Assembly: GCA_963169595.1 (NCBI GenBank)
Contig: CAUJFM010000279.1
Coordinates: forward strand, 1 to 11,251
Reading direction: 5' to 3'
DNA length: 11,251 bases
DNA from: Bacteroidota bacterium
GTDB lineage: Bacteria; Bacteroidota; Bacteroidia; Flavobacteriales_F; PHOS-HE28
Shown piece after piece: positions 1 to 6,992 of the stretch. Under the pieces are notes generated by a model. The model had not been told where the DNA came from. It made no database searches and saw only the letters and a list, made by a program, of their open reading frames with translations. Position 1 is the stretch's first letter. Each line of letters starts with the position of its first letter. The position numbers and the translations under genes are program-made.

Positions 1-1
1 C

Positions 2-157
2 GAGCACGACCTGCGGCCAGGTATCGTGGCGGCCAACCAATTGCTCATGGACATCGCCCGCACCCTGCCCGGCGACCTGGATGCCCTGGCCGTGCTGCCC
101 GGCATCCGGCGATACCAGGTGGAGCACTTCGGAAGTGCCCTGCTGAACGCGCTTTAA
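2..157 (+). CDS. C-terminal end of an HRDC-domain protein (5' end outside window)
   Basis: The reading frame is open from the window edge and ends at TAA 155-157, giving the last 51 residues of a protein. The pattern, a short helix, then LPGDLDALAVLPGIRR, then a final helix ending FGSALLNAL, resembles the second half of an HRDC helical domain, where 'L..LPGI....V..FG..LL..L' is typical. HRDC domains end RecQ-type and some other helicases and RNase D and aid nucleic acid binding. The rest of the protein is not visible, so helicase versus nuclease cannot be decided. No convincing terminator follows it. The next gene has its own promoter-like box, so this gene is probably a separate unit from the sulfur island. 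Confidence 0.6.
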   Translation, partial: EHDLRPGIVAANQLLMDIARTLPGDLDALAVLPGIRRYQVEHFGSALLNAL

Positions 158-222
158 CAGCTTTTCTCGGGATCCGACCAGCTGGGTGATACAAGTCACT
201 TAGTCGGATAGCGATGTCACTA

Positions 223-230
223 TACGTTTG
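223..230 (+). promoter_or_regulatory. Bacteroidota-type -7 promoter box for the ArsR gene
   Basis: TACGTTTG is an exact match to the Bacteroidota sigma-ABfr -7 consensus TAnnTTTG, 7 bases before ATG 238. The -33 element is weak (CTTAG near 198-202). Transcription would begin very close to the start codon, giving a nearly leaderless mRNA. That argues against the upstream in-frame ATG at 214. A short inverted repeat ATAG-N8-CTAT (about 208-223) touches the box and could be an operator for the adjacent ArsR protein; this is inference. Confidence 0.5.
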
Positions 231-237
231 CATCGCA

Positions 238-564
238 ATGACAACGGTCATCCACACTACACCCCTCGACGAACGCATCGGAGTGGACAAACTGGCGAAG
301 GTCAGCGAACTGCTCCGCGTGACCGCCCACCCCCAGCGGTTGGCGATCCTGGACGCCCTGCGGCACCACGAGCGCATGTGCAACCGCGAACTGCAACAGT
401 TGCTCGGCATCGAGCAGGCCATCCTGAGCCAGCACCTCACCCTGATGAAGGACCGGGGCATCCTCGCCTGTCACAAGGAGGGGAAGTTCACCTTTTGGGA
501 GGTGAGGCGCACCGAACTGCTGAACGTACTGGACTGCCTGGAGAACTGCTGCCCGAACATCTGA
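238..564 (+). CDS. ArsR/SmtB-family winged-helix repressor, possible persulfide sensor
   Basis: The 108-residue protein has the size and helix pattern of ArsR/SmtB repressors. An N-terminal helix holds 'LLRVTAHPQRLAILDAL' (25-41). The helix-turn-helix spans about 49-73, with recognition helix 'QAILSQHLTLMKDRGIL'. A beta-wing follows (77-89), then a C-terminal dimer helix. The ELCVC metal site of arsenic sensors is absent. Instead there is Cys48 just before the DNA-binding helices and Cys104/Cys105 (with Cys100) in the last helix, the layout of dithiol persulfide sensors such as BigR and SqrR. It starts a run of sulfur genes, with TauE/SafE only 4 bases downstream, so it probably represses this operon and is released by persulfide or polysulfide. 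Start 238 was chosen over ATG 214 because a -7 box lies between them. The family is clear; the ligand is inferred. Confidence 0.88.
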   Translation: MTTVIHTTPLDERIGVDKLAKVSELLRVTAHPQRLAILDALRHHERMCNRELQQLLGIEQAILSQHLTLMKDRGILACHKEGKFTFWEVRRTELLNVLDCLENCCPNI

Positions 565-568
565 CCCC

Positions 569-1375
569 ATGGAGATCCTCGGTTATATCGGCGCCATCCT
601 CATGGGCTTGTCCCTCGGCCTCATCGGCGGAGGTGGCAGCATCCTCACCGTGCCCATCCTGGTCTATCTGTTCAGCATCGATGCGGTGCTGGCCACGGCC
701 TACTCGCTCTTCATCGTGGGGCTCACCAGCCTCATCGGCTCCTTCAGCCACATGCGCCTGGGCAACATCCATTGGCGCACGGCCATCGTGTTCGGCATCC
801 CGAGCATCCTCGCCGTCTACGCCACCCGGGCGTTCCTGGTACCCGCCCTCCCCGACCCGCTCTTCAACCTGGGTGAGCTGGCGGTGAGCAAGGCGCTCGG
901 CATGCTTATCCTGTTCGCGCTGCTCATGGTGGCCGCAGCCTACAGCATGATCCGCAAGCCCAAGGACAAGGCGAGCAGCACGAAAAGCGGTGAGGTGAGC
1001 TTCAACTATCCCCTGATCCTTGCGGAAGGCGCGGTAGTGGGCACCATCACCGGATTGGTCGGCGCCGGCGGCGGCTTCCTCATCATCCCCGCCCTGGTGC
1101 TGCTGGCCAAACTGCCCATGAAGCAGGCGGTGGGCACCTCCCTCATCATCATCGCCGCCAAGAGCCTCATCGGCTTCACCGGCGACCTGGGTGGCAACGA
1201 GCTCATCGACTGGAACTTCCTGCTGGTGTTCTCCTCCATCGCGGTGGTGGGCATCATCGCCGGCAGCCTGCTCAGCAAACGCATTCCGAACGAAAAGCTC
1301 AAGCCCGCCTTCGGCTGGTTCGTGCTGGTCATGGGCGTGTACATCATCGCCCGCGAACTCTCCAACCTCAGCTAA
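569..1375 (+). CDS. TauE/SafE-family membrane anion transporter (probable sulfite exporter)
   Basis: This 268-residue inner-membrane protein has about eight hydrophobic segments and the internal duplication of the TauE/SafE (DUF81) family. The first half carries 'GLIGGGGSILTVPILVYL' from residue 17. The second half repeats it as 'GLVGAGGGFLIIPALVLL' from residue 162. A polar loop (about 128-146) joins the halves. Family members move organosulfur or sulfur anions; several linked to persulfide oxidation are thought to export sulfite. The gene begins 4 bases after the ArsR gene and is followed after 57 bases by the CstB-like gene, whose persulfide dioxygenase reaction makes sulfite, so sulfite export is the natural guess. 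ATG 569 gives a normal family N-terminus. Sulfoacetate or another anion is possible. Confidence 0.88.
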   Translation: MEILGYIGAILMGLSLGLIGGGGSILTVPILVYLFSIDAVLATAYSLFIVGLTSLIGSFSHMRLGNIHWRTAIVFGIPSILAVYATRAFLVPALPDPLFNLGELAVSKALGMLILFALLMVAAAYSMIRKPKDKASSTKSGEVSFNYPLILAEGAVVGTITGLVGAGGGFLIIPALVLLAKLPMKQAVGTSLIIIAAKSLIGFTGDLGGNELIDWNFLLVFSSIAVVGIIAGSLLSKRIPNEKLKPAFGWFVLVMGVYIIARELSNLS

Positions 1376-1432
1376 CACACGGGCCTCATTCCCATCGCCC
1401 GGACCCAACCAAAACGCAAAACAACCCCCATC

Positions 1433-2848
1433 ATGAAGATCGAACAGATCTATACCGGCTGCCTGGCACAAGGCGCATACTACATCGAGAGCAACGGCGA
1501 GGCCGTGATCATCGATCCGCTGCGCGAAACGCAGCCCTACCTGGAGCGTGCCCAACAAAGCGGCGCGACCATCAAGTACGTGCTGGAGACCCACTTCCAC
1601 GCCGATTTCGTGAGCGGCCACCTGGACCTCTCCAAGAAGACCGGTGCACCCATCGTGTACGGCCCCAACGCCAACCCGCAGTTCGATGCGCACATCGCCA
1701 CCGATGGTGAAGTGCTGAAGGTGGGCAAGGTGACCATCACCGTGCTGCACACGCCCGGCCACACCATGGAGAGCACCACCTACCTGCTGAAGGACGAGAG
1801 CGGCAAGCCGCACGCCATCTTCACCGGCGACACGCTCTTCATCGGCGACGTTGGCCGCCCCGACCTGGCGCAGAAGATGGGCGCGCTGACCATGGAGGAC
1901 CTGGCCGGCTACCTGTACGAGAGCCTGCACACCAAGATCATGACCCTGCCCGATGACGTGCTGGTGTACCCCGCGCACGGGGCCGGCAGCGCCTGCGGCA
2001 AGAACATGAGCAAGGAGACCTGGGATACACTGGGCAACCAGAAGAAGACCAACTACGCGCTGAAGGCCGCGACCAAGGAGCAGTTCATCAAGGAGGTGAC
2101 CGACGGCCTGCAGCCGCCCCCCGCCTACTTCCCCCAGAACGTGGCCATGAACAAGGGCGTGATCGAGAGCGTGGACAGCGTGAAGGAGCGTGGCATGCGT
2201 GCCCTCACCCCTGACCAGTTCGAACTGGTGGCCGAGACCGAAGGGGCCCTGGTGCTCGACACGCGCGGTGCGCAGACCTTCAAGGACGGCTTCGTGCCCC
2301 GCAGCATCAACATCGGCATCAAGGGCGACTTCGCTCCCTGGGTGGGCGCCATGATCCCCGATGTGAAGCACCCGCTGCTGTTGGTGACCGACGAGGGCAT
2401 GGAGGATGAAGTGTTGACGCGCCTGGCCCGCGTGGGCTACGACAACGTGTTCGGTTACCTGAAGGGCGGCATCGCAGCCTGGAAGGCGAGCGGCAAGGAC
2501 GTGGACACCATCGAGAGCATCTCCGCCGAGGAGTTCGCCAAGCGCTTCCACGCGAGCAAACTGCGTGTGGTGGATGTGCGCAAGGACGGCGAGTACGAGG
2601 CCGAGCACGTGGACGGCGCCTGGCATGCCTCGCTCCAGTACATCAACCAGAACCTGGCCGCCTTCAGCAAGGAGGAGACCAACTACATCCATTGCGCCGG
2701 CGGCTACCGCAGCATGATCGCAGCAAGCCTGCTGAAGGCCCGCGGCTGGCACAACATCGTGGATGTGGCGGGTGGCTTCAACGCCATCAAGAACAACACG
2801 GACGTGAAGGTGACGGACTACGTCTGCCCGAGCACCTTGAAGAAGTAA
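1433..2848 (+). CDS. CstB-like persulfide dioxygenase-rhodanese fusion (MBL + two rhodanese domains)
   Basis: The 471-residue protein begins with a metallo-beta-lactamase fold of the ETHE1/persulfide dioxygenase type (1 to about 240). 'THFHADFVSGH' gives His54, His56, Asp58 and His63, 'TPGHT' gives His110, 'FTGDTLF' gives Asp133 and 'YPAHG' gives His182. In ETHE1 two His and one Asp hold a single iron, probably His54, His110 and Asp133 here. Cys188 lies close after His182. Next come two rhodanese domains. The first (about 255-352) has lost its active cysteine, with loop residues V-T-D-E-G-M at 318-323. The second (about 367-465) keeps Cys421 in a CAGGYR loop. This MBL, pseudo-rhodanese, rhodanese order is that of Staphylococcus CstB, which oxidises persulfides to sulfite and can yield thiosulfate. 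It is probably cytoplasmic: no signal peptide is visible. It lies between sulfite export and thiosulfate-type transport genes. Confidence 0.9.
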   Translation: MKIEQIYTGCLAQGAYYIESNGEAVIIDPLRETQPYLERAQQSGATIKYVLETHFHADFVSGHLDLSKKTGAPIVYGPNANPQFDAHIATDGEVLKVGKVTITVLHTPGHTMESTTYLLKDESGKPHAIFTGDTLFIGDVGRPDLAQKMGALTMEDLAGYLYESLHTKIMTLPDDVLVYPAHGAGSACGKNMSKETWDTLGNQKKTNYALKAATKEQFIKEVTDGLQPPPAYFPQNVAMNKGVIESVDSVKERGMRALTPDQFELVAETEGALVLDTRGAQTFKDGFVPRSINIGIKGDFAPWVGAMIPDVKHPLLLVTDEGMEDEVLTRLARVGYDNVFGYLKGGIAAWKASGKDVDTIESISAEEFAKRFHASKLRVVDVRKDGEYEAEHVDGAWHASLQYINQNLAAFSKEETNYIHCAGGYRSMIAASLLKARGWHNIVDVAGGFNAIKNNTDVKVTDYVCPSTLKK

Positions 2849-2854
2849 ACCGAA

Positions 2855-2916
2855 GCGAATGGTGAATGGTCAATGGTGAATGGGGCGCCGCACAGGCATT
2901 CCCATTCACCATTCGC
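2855..2916. repeat. GAATGGT tandem/inverted repeat hairpin in the CstB-YeeE gap
   Basis: Tandem 7-base units (GAATGGT, GAATGGT, CAATGGT, GAATGGG) run through 2857-2884. A complementary pair of units follows at 2901-2915. GCGAATGGTGAATGG at 2855-2869 is a perfect 15-base inverted match to 2902-2916. A second copy at 2872-2884 matches 2901-2913 over 13 bases. The two hairpins share the right arm and exclude each other. There is no T-run, so it is not a standard terminator. It fills most of the 98-base gap and could attenuate or stabilise the mRNA, or be a dispersed genomic repeat. Confidence 0.8.
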
Positions 2917-2946
2917 CAACGACCATCCACCAAGATTCCCCAACCC

Positions 2947-3510
2947 ATGCTCGAGACCCTGAAACAACCCTGGCCATGGTACGTGGCCGGTGCCCTGATC
3001 GGCCTCACCGTACCCTACCTGCTGCTCGTGGGCAACAAGACCTTCGGCATCAGCAGTTCCCTGCGTCACCTCTGTGCCGCCTGCATACCTGGCAATGTGA
3101 AGTTCTTCAAGTACGACTGGAAGAAGGAGGCCTGGAACCTGTTCTTCGTCGGCGGCATCGCGTTGGGCGCGTTCATCGCTGCGTTCTTCCTGAGCAACCC
3201 TGACCCCATCGTGCTGGCCGAACCGACCCAGGAGTACCTCGCCAGCAAAGGGATCCCGGACACCACACAACTACTGCCGGCCGAGATCTTCAGCTGGGAG
3301 CAGCTCTTCACGCTGCGCGGCCTCATCTTCATGGTGATCGGTGGCTTCCTGGTGGGCTTCGGCACCCGCTATGCCGGCGGTTGCACCAGCGGCCACGCCA
3401 TCATGGGCCTCAGCAGCCTGCAATGGCCCAGCCTCGTGGCCACCGTGATGTTCATGGTCGGCGGCATCATCATGACCTGGTTCATCCTGCCTCACCTGCT
3501 CACTCTTTGA
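2947..3510 (+). CDS. YeeE/YedE-family half transporter (first of pair, thiosulfate-type sulfur uptake)
   Basis: This 187-residue membrane protein has about four or five hydrophobic segments (roughly 12-28, 68-85, 118-135 and 155-182). It has the family signature 'AGGCTSGHAIMGLSSLQWPSL', with Cys146 in a C-T-S-G-H loop. A second cysteine pair (Cys43, Cys46) lies in 'RHLCAACIPG'. YeeE/YedE proteins carry sulfur compounds; the studied member TsuA takes up thiosulfate, passing it along conserved cysteines. Full-length family members are about 350 residues, so this is a half-size form and the next gene supplies the other half, 11 bases downstream. ATG 2947 was chosen; an in-frame ATG at 2866 would begin inside the repeat hairpin and add a non-membrane tail. 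The substrate is inferred. Confidence 0.87.
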   Translation: MLETLKQPWPWYVAGALIGLTVPYLLLVGNKTFGISSSLRHLCAACIPGNVKFFKYDWKKEAWNLFFVGGIALGAFIAAFFLSNPDPIVLAEPTQEYLASKGIPDTTQLLPAEIFSWEQLFTLRGLIFMVIGGFLVGFGTRYAGGCTSGHAIMGLSSLQWPSLVATVMFMVGGIIMTWFILPHLLTL

Positions 3511-3521
3511 CCGAACGGAAC

Positions 3522-4034
3522 ATGGAAAAGATCATCCAACCCATTCCTGTGGCACAGTCCGATCTGGCCCAGCGCGAACTCGATGCCATGTGCGTCAACG
3601 AGAGCGAGCTGAAACACCCGTGGTGGTACAACCTGAAGTATGCGGCCTGGGGCGTGCTCTTCGGCATCGTCTTCGTGAAGGCCGAGATCGTCAGCTGGTT
3701 CCGCATCCAGGAGATGTTCCGCTTCGAGAGCTTCCACATGTACGGCGTGATCGGCACGGCGGTGATGGTGGGCCTCATCAGCGTGCTGCTCATCAAGCGC
3801 ACCAAGGCGAAGACCATCTACGGCGAGGAGATCCACATCCCGAACAAGGAGTTCAACAAGGGGCAGATCTACGGCGGCCTGATCTTCGGACTGGGCTGGG
3901 CCATCACCGGCGCATGCCCGGGACCACTGTTCGCCCAGGTCGGCGCCGGCTTCGGCGTGGTGATCGTGACCTTCCTGAGCGCGTGGGCCGGCACCTGGGT
4001 CTACGGCTACTTCCGCGACAAGCTCCCCCATTGA
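3522..4034 (+). CDS. DUF6691/YeeE-family half transporter (second of pair)
   Basis: This 170-residue membrane protein follows the first YeeE half after 11 bases and almost certainly works with it. After a polar N-terminus of about 40 residues there are four hydrophobic segments (roughly 44-60, 74-90, 118-135 and 142-160). 'GWAITGACPGPLFAQVGAG' contains Cys132 in the C-P-G-P loop that marks this family, the counterpart of the C-T-S-G-H loop in the partner. Each half therefore offers one loop cysteine that could handle thiosulfate or persulfide. Such pairs are common beside MBL-rhodanese genes in Bacteroidota. Position 3522 is the first ATG after the upstream stop. An extra cysteine (Cys24) lies in the N-terminal segment. 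The transported compound is inferred from family and context. Confidence 0.85.
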   Translation: MEKIIQPIPVAQSDLAQRELDAMCVNESELKHPWWYNLKYAAWGVLFGIVFVKAEIVSWFRIQEMFRFESFHMYGVIGTAVMVGLISVLLIKRTKAKTIYGEEIHIPNKEFNKGQIYGGLIFGLGWAITGACPGPLFAQVGAGFGVVIVTFLSAWAGTWVYGYFRDKLPH

Positions 4035-4066
4035 GCCGGTGACCCACCTTCAACCGCTCCTCCGCC

Positions 4067-5158
4067 ATGCTCAACACGGTGATCATCCTCATCGCCACGC
4101 TGCTCGTGCTGGTGGTGCTGCACGTCCTGGACGGAGCGGTGAAGGCCATGAACGAGCGCGCAGGGCTGCCCCAGGGGAACGGCATGCGCAACACCATCCG
4201 CGCCGTATGGGTGCTCCTCGCACTGGTCGTGGCCCAGTTCTTCATCCCCGCCGACCTGTTCGAACCGCCCCCGCCCCAGCAGGCCGTGTACACCACCGAC
4301 AGCCTGTGGACAGGTGCGGATACCACGCGGCTTGCCTACCTGGATGATGAGCAGGAGGAACTGGTCCGCTACGGCCGCGAGCTGATCCGCAACACGGCCC
4401 ACTATCTCGGACCGCAGGGTACCGTGGCCCAGTTGACCAACGGCATGAACTGCCAGAACTGTCACCTGAACGCGGGCACCAGACCTTGGGGCAACAACTA
4501 TGGCGCGGTATGGAGCACCTATCCCAAGTTCAGGGCACGCAGTGGTGGCACGGAGACCGCGGCCAAGCGCGTGAACGACTGCTTTGAGCGGAGCCTGAAC
4601 GGCACCGCATTGGACACCAGCGGCCGGGAGATGCGTGCGATCCTGGCTTACATGGAATGGCTTTCCACGGGGATCACCCACGGTGACAAGGCCAAAGGAC
4701 GTGGCATCGTGGAGCTCGCCTACCTGGACCGGCCCGCGGACCCCGGGCGGGGCAAGGTGATCTACGATGGCAAATGCGCCAGCTGTCATGGTGCCGATGG
4801 CCATGGCGTGGAACTGGCCAATTCGGATGCCTATCAATACCCGCCGCTGTGGGGTGCGCACAGCTACAACGAGGGGGCCGGCCTCTACCGCATGAGCCGT
4901 TTCGCCGGATACGTGAAGGCCAACATGCCACTGGGCGCTTCGTGGGACAGCCCCCTGTTGAGCGACGAGGAGGCATGGGACGTGGCCGCCTACGTGAACA
5001 GCCAGGAACGACCTTCGAAGGACCTTGCCGGCGACTGGCCCGACATCAGTAAAAAGCCTGTCGATCATCCCTTCGGGCCGTTTGCGGATACCTTCCCCGA
5101 AACACAGCACAAATACGGGCCCTACGGCCCCATCGCCGCCTATTACAAGAAGCCATGA
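4067..5158 (+). CDS. tsdA: TsdA-type dihaem cytochrome c, thiosulfate dehydrogenase / tetrathionate reductase, membrane anchored
   Basis: The 363-residue protein has two c-type haem sites, Cys129-x-x-Cys132-His133 (CQNCH) and Cys237-x-x-Cys240-His241 (CASCH). Between them, 'RVNDCFERSLNG' holds Cys172. TsdA enzymes use a cysteine in this motif as the unusual axial ligand of the catalytic haem. Near the second haem, 'YVKANMPLG' holds Met287, the likely distal ligand. TsdA joins two thiosulfates into tetrathionate with release of two electrons, or runs in reverse. A typical signal peptide is lacking: there are two hydrophobic segments (about 3-20 and 44-61) with a basic loop between. This suggests two membrane spans with both ends outside and the haem domains in the periplasm. 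The gene lies 32 bases after the transporter pair, and its stop overlaps the SoxB-like start (ATGA). Confidence 0.9.
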   Translation: MLNTVIILIATLLVLVVLHVLDGAVKAMNERAGLPQGNGMRNTIRAVWVLLALVVAQFFIPADLFEPPPPQQAVYTTDSLWTGADTTRLAYLDDEQEELVRYGRELIRNTAHYLGPQGTVAQLTNGMNCQNCHLNAGTRPWGNNYGAVWSTYPKFRARSGGTETAAKRVNDCFERSLNGTALDTSGREMRAILAYMEWLSTGITHGDKAKGRGIVELAYLDRPADPGRGKVIYDGKCASCHGADGHGVELANSDAYQYPPLWGAHSYNEGAGLYRMSRFAGYVKANMPLGASWDSPLLSDEEAWDVAAYVNSQERPSKDLAGDWPDISKKPVDHPFGPFADTFPETQHKYGPYGPIAAYYKKP

Positions 5159-6942
5159 GCGAGATCATCCACCCTCCCGGCTGCACCTGCGGCGCGCATG
5201 ATGAACACACCTACTCCGTCAGTCGGCGTCAGGCGTTGAGGTCGCTGGGCGCCCTGGGTGCGGGGCTCACGCTCGGCCCCACGGTGGCGCTCGGCTCCAT
5301 GGGCGATGGGCAACGCCGCGAAGAGCTTGTGGGCAGTCGCGCGGTGCAGAGCGGCCAGGCCGGCAAGTTCACCATCCTCTTCACCAGCGACATCCATGCC
5401 CAGCTGCACACCCATGATGAGTTCTTCCTGGAGAACGGCAAGCCCGTGTACAAGAAGCGCGGAGGCTATGGTGTGCTCAAGACCATGATCGACACGCTGC
5501 GCGCCGAGGACCCGCAGAACACGCTGGTCATCGATGGCGGCGACTGCTTCCAGGGTGGTGGTGTGGCGGCGATGAGCGAAGGACGCGCCATCGTGCCGCT
5601 GATGAACCATATCGGTTACGACCTCATCCTGCCGGGCAACTGGGAAGTGGTGTACGGCAAGGAGAACATGCTGAAGGACCTAGGTGGCTACCGCGCCGCG
5701 AAGGTGTGCGCGAACATGTGGCATGAGAAGGTCTTTGAAGGATGTCCACCATCCAGCGACCTGCATGGCGATCAGGCAGGTGAGCTCATCTTCCCGCCCT
5801 ACTGGACCACGGTGGTGGCCGGGGTGAAGATCGGGTTCATCGGCTACAACGATCCGCTCACGCCGAAGCGGCAATCCCCGGCCTACAGCTGCGGCATCCG
5901 CTTCACCAAGCCCGAGGTGAACGTGGCCAAGTACGTGCGGATCCTGCGCGACTATGAACAATGCGCCATGGTCTTCCTGGTGACCCACATGGGCCTGGCC
6001 CAGCAGGTGGACCTCGCGAACAAGAACGAGGTGGAGGGCGTGGACCTCATCCTGGGTGCGGACACGCATGAGCGCGTGCGCAAGCCCCTCGAAGCGAAAT
6101 ACAGCAAGGTGGTGGAGCCTGGCGCCTTCGGTTCCTTCCTCGCTCGCCTGGATGTGGTGGTGGAGAACGGCCAGGTGAAGGACAGCCACTACGAACTGCT
6201 CGACGTGGACCCGGAGCGCTATGCCGCCGATGCGGGCATGCTGAAGCTCGTGGATGAGGTGAGCGCGCCCTACAAGGAGCAACTAGGCAAGGTGGTGGGC
6301 AGCACGAAGAACACCCTGGTGCGCTATTACGTGATCGAGAATCCCATGGATAACCTCATCACCGATGCACTGATGTGGAAGCTAAAGCCCGATATCGCCA
6401 TCAGCAATGGCTTCCGTTTCTGCCCGCCGATCGTGGCCGATGGGAAGAACCCCACGCCCATCACCAACGACCACCTGTGGAGCATGATCCCCGTGGACAG
6501 CGATGCCAAGTACGGCGAGGCCACAGGCGAACAGCTCTGGAACTGGCTCGAGAAGGAACTGCACAACGTGTTCGCGAAGGACCCCGCCAAGCGCTTCGGC
6601 GGATGGGTGGTTCGCTTCAAGGGCATGACGGCCAACTTCACCATGCACAACGACCTCGGAAAGCGGGTGAACTGGATCAAGGTGGGCGGCAAACCCATCG
6701 ACCTGGACCGCTACTACACCATTGCCGCCTGCGATCGTGAAGGCGACCCGGATCACGTGCTTTGCCGTCTGGAACACGTGCGCAACCCGCGTCTCGCGGG
6801 CATCACCATGCACACCATTCTGCGCGAGTACTTCGGCAAGTTCAGTCCCGTGGCGCCCAAGGTGGAAGGCCGTATCACCGCCACGGATGCACCACAGCAC
6901 ATCCTGAGCCAGTTGGAAGGCTACGATTACGAGTTCCGGTGA
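5155..6942 (+). CDS. soxB: SoxB-like thiosulfohydrolase (5'-nucleotidase superfamily metalloenzyme, Tat-exported)
   Basis: The 595-residue protein starts with a Tat-type signal: 'SRRQALRSLG' (23-32), then a hydrophobic stretch ending near residue 47. A calcineurin-like phosphoesterase domain follows with Asp79 and His81 (SDIHAQL), Asp130 (DGGDCFQ), Asn162 (GNWEVVYG), His278 (THMG) and His305 (GADTHERV), a complete dinuclear metal set. The C-terminal part (about 380-575) is the 5'-nucleotidase substrate domain. The W-E-x-x-Y-G after Asn162 is SoxB-like, where nucleotidases usually have G-N-H-E. SoxB cleaves sulfate from thiosulfonate bound to SoxYZ in the periplasm. No SoxYZ gene is in the window, so the substrate is uncertain. 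The start overlaps the tsdA stop by 4 bases, so translation is probably coupled. Odd features are a C-x-C (10, 12) before the Tat motif and Cys131 beside a metal ligand. A diverged nucleotidase is the alternative. Confidence 0.75.
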   Translation: MSEIIHPPGCTCGAHDEHTYSVSRRQALRSLGALGAGLTLGPTVALGSMGDGQRREELVGSRAVQSGQAGKFTILFTSDIHAQLHTHDEFFLENGKPVYKKRGGYGVLKTMIDTLRAEDPQNTLVIDGGDCFQGGGVAAMSEGRAIVPLMNHIGYDLILPGNWEVVYGKENMLKDLGGYRAAKVCANMWHEKVFEGCPPSSDLHGDQAGELIFPPYWTTVVAGVKIGFIGYNDPLTPKRQSPAYSCGIRFTKPEVNVAKYVRILRDYEQCAMVFLVTHMGLAQQVDLANKNEVEGVDLILGADTHERVRKPLEAKYSKVVEPGAFGSFLARLDVVVENGQVKDSHYELLDVDPERYAADAGMLKLVDEVSAPYKEQLGKVVGSTKNTLVRYYVIENPMDNLITDALMWKLKPDIAISNGFRFCPPIVADGKNPTPITNDHLWSMIPVDSDAKYGEATGEQLWNWLEKELHNVFAKDPAKRFGGWVVRFKGMTANFTMHNDLGKRVNWIKVGGKPIDLDRYYTIAACDREGDPDHVLCRLEHVRNPRLAGITMHTILREYFGKFSPVAPKVEGRITATDAPQHILSQLEGYDYEFR

Positions 6943-6975
6943 GCAGAGTCACTGAAGCTCTGTAGGCGACAGCGG

Positions 6976-6983
6976 GACCTTTG
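6976..6983 (+). promoter_or_regulatory. Candidate -7 promoter box before the DsrE gene
   Basis: GACCTTTG fits the Bacteroidota -7 pattern TAnnTTTG except for its first base and lies 9 bases before ATG 6993. No clear -33 element is seen. The same eight bases occur before the rhodanese gene. It may give the DsrE-porin pair its own transcription besides read-through from soxB. Confidence 0.35.
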
Positions 6984-6992
6984 TCCTCGATC

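Noticed and set aside
158..195. CAGCTT...CCAGCTG as a terminator for the HRDC gene
   Set aside because: The stem is short and imperfect and no T-run follows.
214..237. Upstream ATG 214 as start of the ArsR gene
   Set aside because: An exact -7 promoter box lies between it and ATG 238, and the extra eight residues do not match the family.
228..887. Plus-strand 219-codon frame across the ArsR/TauE junction
   Set aside because: It is Pro/Arg/Ser-rich, motif-free, and a frame shadow of two well-supported genes.
488..2752. A 754-residue open frame on the minus strand
   Set aside because: It lies opposite the TauE/SafE and CstB-like genes, has low-complexity His/Ala/Gly/Val-rich composition without motifs, and is explained by high-GC codon bias of the real plus-strand genes.
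2855..2916. GAATGGT units as a CRISPR-like array or terminator
   Set aside because: Units are only 7 bases and have no spacers; the hairpin lacks a T-run, so neither label fits.
2866..2946. ATG 2866 as start of the first YeeE gene
   Set aside because: The extension would translate the GAATGGT repeat and yields a polar, non-family N-terminus.
3904..5110. Long minus-strand frames opposite tsdA
   Set aside because: They have no recognisable domain, while the plus strand holds two intact CxxCH haem sites and conserved TsdA motifs.
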